Shown here one piece after another: positions 60,247-64,000 of a stretch of DNA of 64,000 nt (positions within the stretch are counted from its first letter, which is position 1; every line of letters begins with the position of its first letter). Below the pieces are notes generated by a model. The model searched no databases, was not told the DNA's origin, and worked only from the letters and a program-made list of their open reading frames with translations. The position numbers were made by a program, and so were the translations under genes. Origin of the DNA: Cliona cf. orientalis (lineage: Eukaryota > Porifera > Demospongiae > Clionaida > Clionaidae); the NCBI GenBank assembly GCA_963930775.1, contig OZ005700.1, positions 6,334,609 through 6,398,608 on the forward strand, read 5' to 3'.

Positions 60247-60996
60247 CTAGTCTATAATATAATATTACATGCCTGATGATACATAATATTACGTGCCTGA
60301 TGATTCCATCTTTGCTTATACAATATTATTACTGAAAACATTAGAGTTGTACCTAAATTTTAATTTTAATTTGCATCCATATCTTGTGAATTCAAATACT
60401 AGTATCATGAGGTACATGCCAAACTAGTGCATGTCACTGCTACATTCCTCCAATTAAGCTAAATCGTATAAAATCATGCATGGGAAATGACTTGGTCATC
60501 TCCACAACAGTTATCACACTAGTACTGTATTCTGATGGTGAGCTTCAGCGTACTTGATAGTGCCATGATATGAATTATGTCCTTCCAAGTGATTACTGCA
60601 TGAATCTGCAATAATTAATGATCCATACAACAGAATTTGCGTGTAAGGAATACAATTTCAAACTCAATTGTCCAGCTCCGAATCAATTAATTAGACTCAA
60701 CCTATGGCCTTACATGACTCTTAATAATTTAAATTAGTGTCTAGGCGGTAGTGTAGTACTATGTAACTTTCTACTATTACATTGTGTACACAATCAACTA
60801 TTATTCATAATAGATAATGCAAAGAATTCCAACAATGTGCTGACTGATACAATATTATATTCTGCACTATAATAACATAGATAAGAGAAGTCAAAGGTCA
60901 TCTATGGTTTAGTCAGAAGGTGAACAAGTACTAGTCCAATTGAGATTGAAATAGGCCTACCTATATAGAGAGCCACTGGCTATACTGCATTAAACA
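60247..60996. other. Spacer between CARD genes C and D
   Basis: AT-rich, 750 bp; no gene, no obvious element. It must contain the promoter of gene D. Confidence 0.5.
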
Positions 60997-63981
60997 ATGA
61001 ATTTTCTACGTTCAAGGCGTGCATCTGCTGATGGAGGTAGAAGAAGGCCAATTCATGTCGATGAAGTTGTGCGTACCAGTTCATCTGAAATAGATAGTCC
61101 CCTTCAGCCAAAGAAGAGGGAAGGCAACAAGGATATGACCAAGGTATAGCAAGTAATAAAAGGTACAATACCGTAGCTACATACTGGATTTCATACTGCA
61201 AGAGAAATAATATGGCTGTGTTCAATGGCATTAATATTGCCATGATAGTCTCTATAGATAATTCGGCATTTTTTTTATCAAATTGATCATGAATACAGTA
61301 CTAGGCTGCTAAGGCGTAATGATAACTGCATGGCTATGTACTCCTGGATTGCAGGATATGCCTCCTGATAAGCAACTAGAAGAAAGAATCCTAATTGAAT
61401 GTTCTGAATACTTGGCTGAAAACCTACCAGCTGATGATGTAGCTCCCAAGATGCTCTCTTCAAATTTGCTCACTTGCAAGGAACATGATGAGTACAGGGC
61501 GTTGAAGAGGAGCTTTAGATCGACGATAGATTTGAGCTATTATTTGTTGGAGTGCCTGCGAAAGAGACACGCTGGCTTTCTGGGGACTTTCTGTAACATA
61601 TTATGGGAGATACAGCCTGCTAATTATCTTGGAGACCACATTCAGGGAGCGTATAATGCTGCAGTTTCACAAGGAGGTGAGTAGCATGTACGTGATCTAG
61701 AGAACAGAGAGGGGGGAGGTGGAGGAGACAATCAGAAAGAGAGAGAAATGGGAGAGAAGCTAAGGGGACACACAGATTAATAACATGTCCTTTGGGATCA
61801 GAACACAACATGCATATCTCTCTCCCAAATTTCTAACTTGATAAACAAGAAACAATAACCAGCCTCTATGATTATCTCAAAACAAGTGATTCAAGCGTCT
61901 ACATTACAGAAGTGAAGTTTTCATAACCTGGGACTCTTTCTGGACCTCCTGTATTGCCCCTTTATAATACTCCATATATATCAAATGTCAACAAGTTACT
62001 ACCAGCTTATTGTTTATTGTAGTGATTGAATGGCTAATCACACTTAGTCTAGCACATATTATAAACAATCATAATGCATGTACTTCCACTGAAGCACTGG
62101 ACTTGGGCTACCAAGGTACTATGCATAGATCATGCATGCAGTGTAACGACGCAAATGCGATCCCGACCCGTTCGTGATACACCGGGACGTACGCCGCCGC
62201 GATCGCTGGACGATATGGATGGGAGGGGCTGGGAGGTCAGAGGATGGGTTGCGAATGGTTAGCAGGGTTAGTGTGGGAGGGGCTGGGAGGTCTGGGGATG
62301 GATTGCGAATGATTAGCAGGGTTAGTTTCTAGGGTTTGCGTATACGTGGACTGGAGGGGCTGGGAGGTCTGGGGCTGGGTTGTGAATGGTTAGCAGGGTT
62401 AATGTCGGAGGGGCTGGGTTGTGTAGGGTTTGTCTACAAAATAGTTGAAATAATTGCTGCCAGCAGCGACAACGGTGGTGGCCGAGTGGTTGGGCTCTTA
62501 TGTATGGGACGGAATAGAGCGGGTTCAAATCTTGCCGTACACTTTGATTTTTTTTTCCCTGTCGAATTTTTCTAAGTGTTGATAGATCGCATTTGCGTCG
62601 TAACATGCAGTGCATGCACTGTATTATTTTAGATGGTCCCTGGGTTTATCCCGCATGCATGACAGAATGAGCTGTAGAGCACCTTATAAATTCGTTTGCA
62701 TGCCCAAAGCTGAAAACTGAGCTAATATCTTGGTCAAATACATGTACATGATACAGGTTTCAATCCAGGTTCCAGGGATCGACTCTCCAAAATGAGTTGC
62801 TCAGACACAGATATCTCTATGAAGGTCAGCTATAGAGGCTGAAGTAGGGGGATATGCAAGTGGGAGATGGAGGATATCTTAGCCATTTGGAGTGAATTGC
62901 AAATGGCAGTCAATTGTATGTGCTGGTTAGCCTTATTCATGGCAGCACATGTTTTATATTATTCTCTGTAGTTGTTTGCTACAAGATTTAGTCTGTAGTG
63001 ATGAGCAATGTTAAAATTAATCCCTAATCCTTCAATATTATCATTCTCCACTTGTAGGCTGCCCCACAAGGGGGTGTTAGTCAGCCATGTGTAGCATGCA
63101 AAGTGCTAAGGAAACAGAATCGACAACTGAAAGAACAATTGATAGACCTTGATAAGGAATATTATCTTTTGTACAATGCCAAAATAAAGATCGAAACACA
63201 ACTTGAAATGCTTCAAGACCAGCTACAGAGAGAAGAAAGGGAAAGGCAAAATCTGTCCAGTACGTTTATTGTGCCAAAACTCCAGGAGGTGATCACACTG
63301 ATTGAAAGCCGTAATAAAGCTATTGAACCTTCTGGAGTACAACAGACACTTAAAAGGATGAGCGATTTAATGCATGAGCAAGTCAGGCCTGATGTCCCAA
63401 GGAGGAAATTCCATAGCTCATTTGGGTACAGTATGCTGAGTTTATTTAGTGACACAAGTTCAGTTGCTGGAGAAGAGGAAACAGCTCGACAAAATGCTAC
63501 TGCAAGTGACACCAACTCCATTCCTGCTATTACCCATCATATGAACGATTCAGATAAATCTGTACCCATCGCTAATACACAGAAGGACAAACCCATAATG
63601 ACTCCAGCTGTGGACAGACACACTGAAATACCTAATCCTCAAGCTGATAGAGAACGTACCCCTTTCCAGTCACAAGAAGACATTATTACAAAAGAACAAC
63701 CTCACAAGCCCATTCGTTGTGATTCTACCCCAGAAAGTGATTGGAACAAAACTCGTTCAGCTTCTGCGAGGAAAACACGTCACCATTCTGTATCAGGGGC
63801 TACTGAGAATTCTACCAAACCTATACATGAAGATTTAAGTCACAGCTTAATAAGAGGGAGAAAACTAACTAACCCAACAGTAAAAGGATCTCAGGCATAC
63901 TTACAAGGTGATGAACTTCAATCCAGGCTTGCACAGAGAAGAAAAAGAATTGAAGCAAGCTGTGAAGCTGTAGAAAAATGA
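60997..63981 (+). CDS. CARD-coiled-coil protein, paralogue D
   Basis: Exons 60997-61143, 61355-61676, 62757-62824 and 63058-63981 join in phase to 486 residues. Exon 1 is Arg-rich (NFLRSRRASADGGRRR). Exon 2 (322 bp, as in A and B) is the CARD: LEERILIECSEYLAENLPAD, LLTCKEHDEYRALKR, YYLLECLRKRHAGFLGTF. Exon 4 begins with CVACKVLRKQNRQL, the C-x2-C-K-x-L motif, then ~70 residues of strong coiled coil (LEMLQDQLQREERERQNL). The tail is disordered, with DWNKTRSASARKTRHHS resembling paralogue C. Intron 2 (61677-62756) contains a 460-bp TIR element. The frame ends 19 bp before the window edge. Confidence 0.75.
62144..62603. mobile_element. 460-bp TIR element, 9-bp target duplication (Mutator-like)
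   Basis: 19-bp inverted repeats TAACGACGCAAATGCGATC (62144-62162) and its inverse (62585-62603, one mismatch) are flanked by an exact 9-bp duplication CATGCAGTG (62135-62143, 62604-62612). The left half holds about four tandem ~50-bp units containing GGAGGGGCTGGGAGGTC and GAATGGTTAGCAGGGTTA. The right half holds a tRNA-like sequence. It lies in an intron of CARD gene D. Confidence 0.85.
62470..62560 (+). repeat. tRNA-like sequence captured in the TIR element
   Basis: Box A TGGCCGAGTGG (62478-62488) and box B GGTTCAAATCT (62521-62531) are spaced as in a tRNA of the Ser/Leu style, and an oligo-T run (62548-62556) follows, as at pol III terminators. The acceptor stem is not convincing. A tRNA-derived SINE fragment inside a DNA transposon is the simplest reading. 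Confidence 0.5.
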
Positions 63982-64000
63982 TGATTCATATCTGTACTAT

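Noticed and set aside
62218..62430. G-rich tandem repeat as a telomere-like tract
   Set aside because: The ~50-bp unit contains GGGTTA only once per copy and lies inside a delimited TIR element.

Overview
The window is eukaryotic and animal-like. Genes are split by short introns (many of 50-100 bp), intergenic DNA is AT-rich, and the encoded proteins are metazoan (IRS/DOK-type PTB protein, VPS51, protrudin, RIG-I-like helicase, CARD proteins). Death-fold proteins, a large ankyrin-Roc-COR protein and a secreted AID/APOBEC-like deaminase together suggest an early-branching animal, most likely a demosponge. That assignment is inference; no ribosomal or mitochondrial marker is present.

Layout. 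1-2.1 kb: 3' part of a DOK/IRS-type PTB adaptor (+). 2.1-3.4 kb: decayed copy of the coiled-coil gene at 12.8-15.2 kb. 3.5-8.9 kb: single-exon ankyrin-Roc-COR protein (-). 10.1-11.0 kb: secreted deaminase (-), with an inverted exon fragment at 11.36 kb. 12.25-12.6 kb: decayed 3' end of the DOK-like gene. 12.8-15.2 kb: coiled-coil gene (-), divergent from a RING E3 gene (+, 15.5-17.4 kb). 17.6-18.1 kb: MRPL14. 19.4-19.75 kb: 130-bp-arm foldback. 20.2-24.3 kb: protrudin/ZFYVE27-like gene (-). 24.7-27.6 kb: tandem DNAJC28 genes (-), one apparently broken. 27.7-32.3 kb: PYROXD2 (+). 33.2-35.6 kb: small Rossmann-start gene (-). 36.4-44.3 kb: VPS51 (+, 20 exons). 45.35-48.76 kb: RIG-I-like receptor with two N-terminal Death-like domains (+). 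49.2-64.0 kb: four head-to-tail CARD-coiled-coil paralogues (A-D, +).

The right third is the most interesting part. An RNA-helicase sensor whose signalling end is Death-fold rather than CARD is followed directly by four paralogous CARD-coiled-coil proteins on the same strand. All four share a 4-exon structure and phase pattern, and three have CARD exons of exactly 322 bp. Three of them carry a C-x2-C-K-x-L motif just before the coiled coil. This looks like a candidate innate-immune sensor/adaptor cluster; the functional link is inference. The cluster is being invaded: a young Ty3/Gypsy LTR element with apparently identical LTRs and its reverse-transcriptase core deleted sits in an intron of B, a 1.4-kb palindromic element lies between A and B, and a 460-bp TIR element lies in an intron of D.

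The left third records a duplicated convergent gene pair in which each copy kept the opposite gene. TIR elements with recognisable target-site duplications are scattered through introns and promoters. Exon boundaries were inferred by hand from splice signals and reading-frame phase; there is no transcript evidence.
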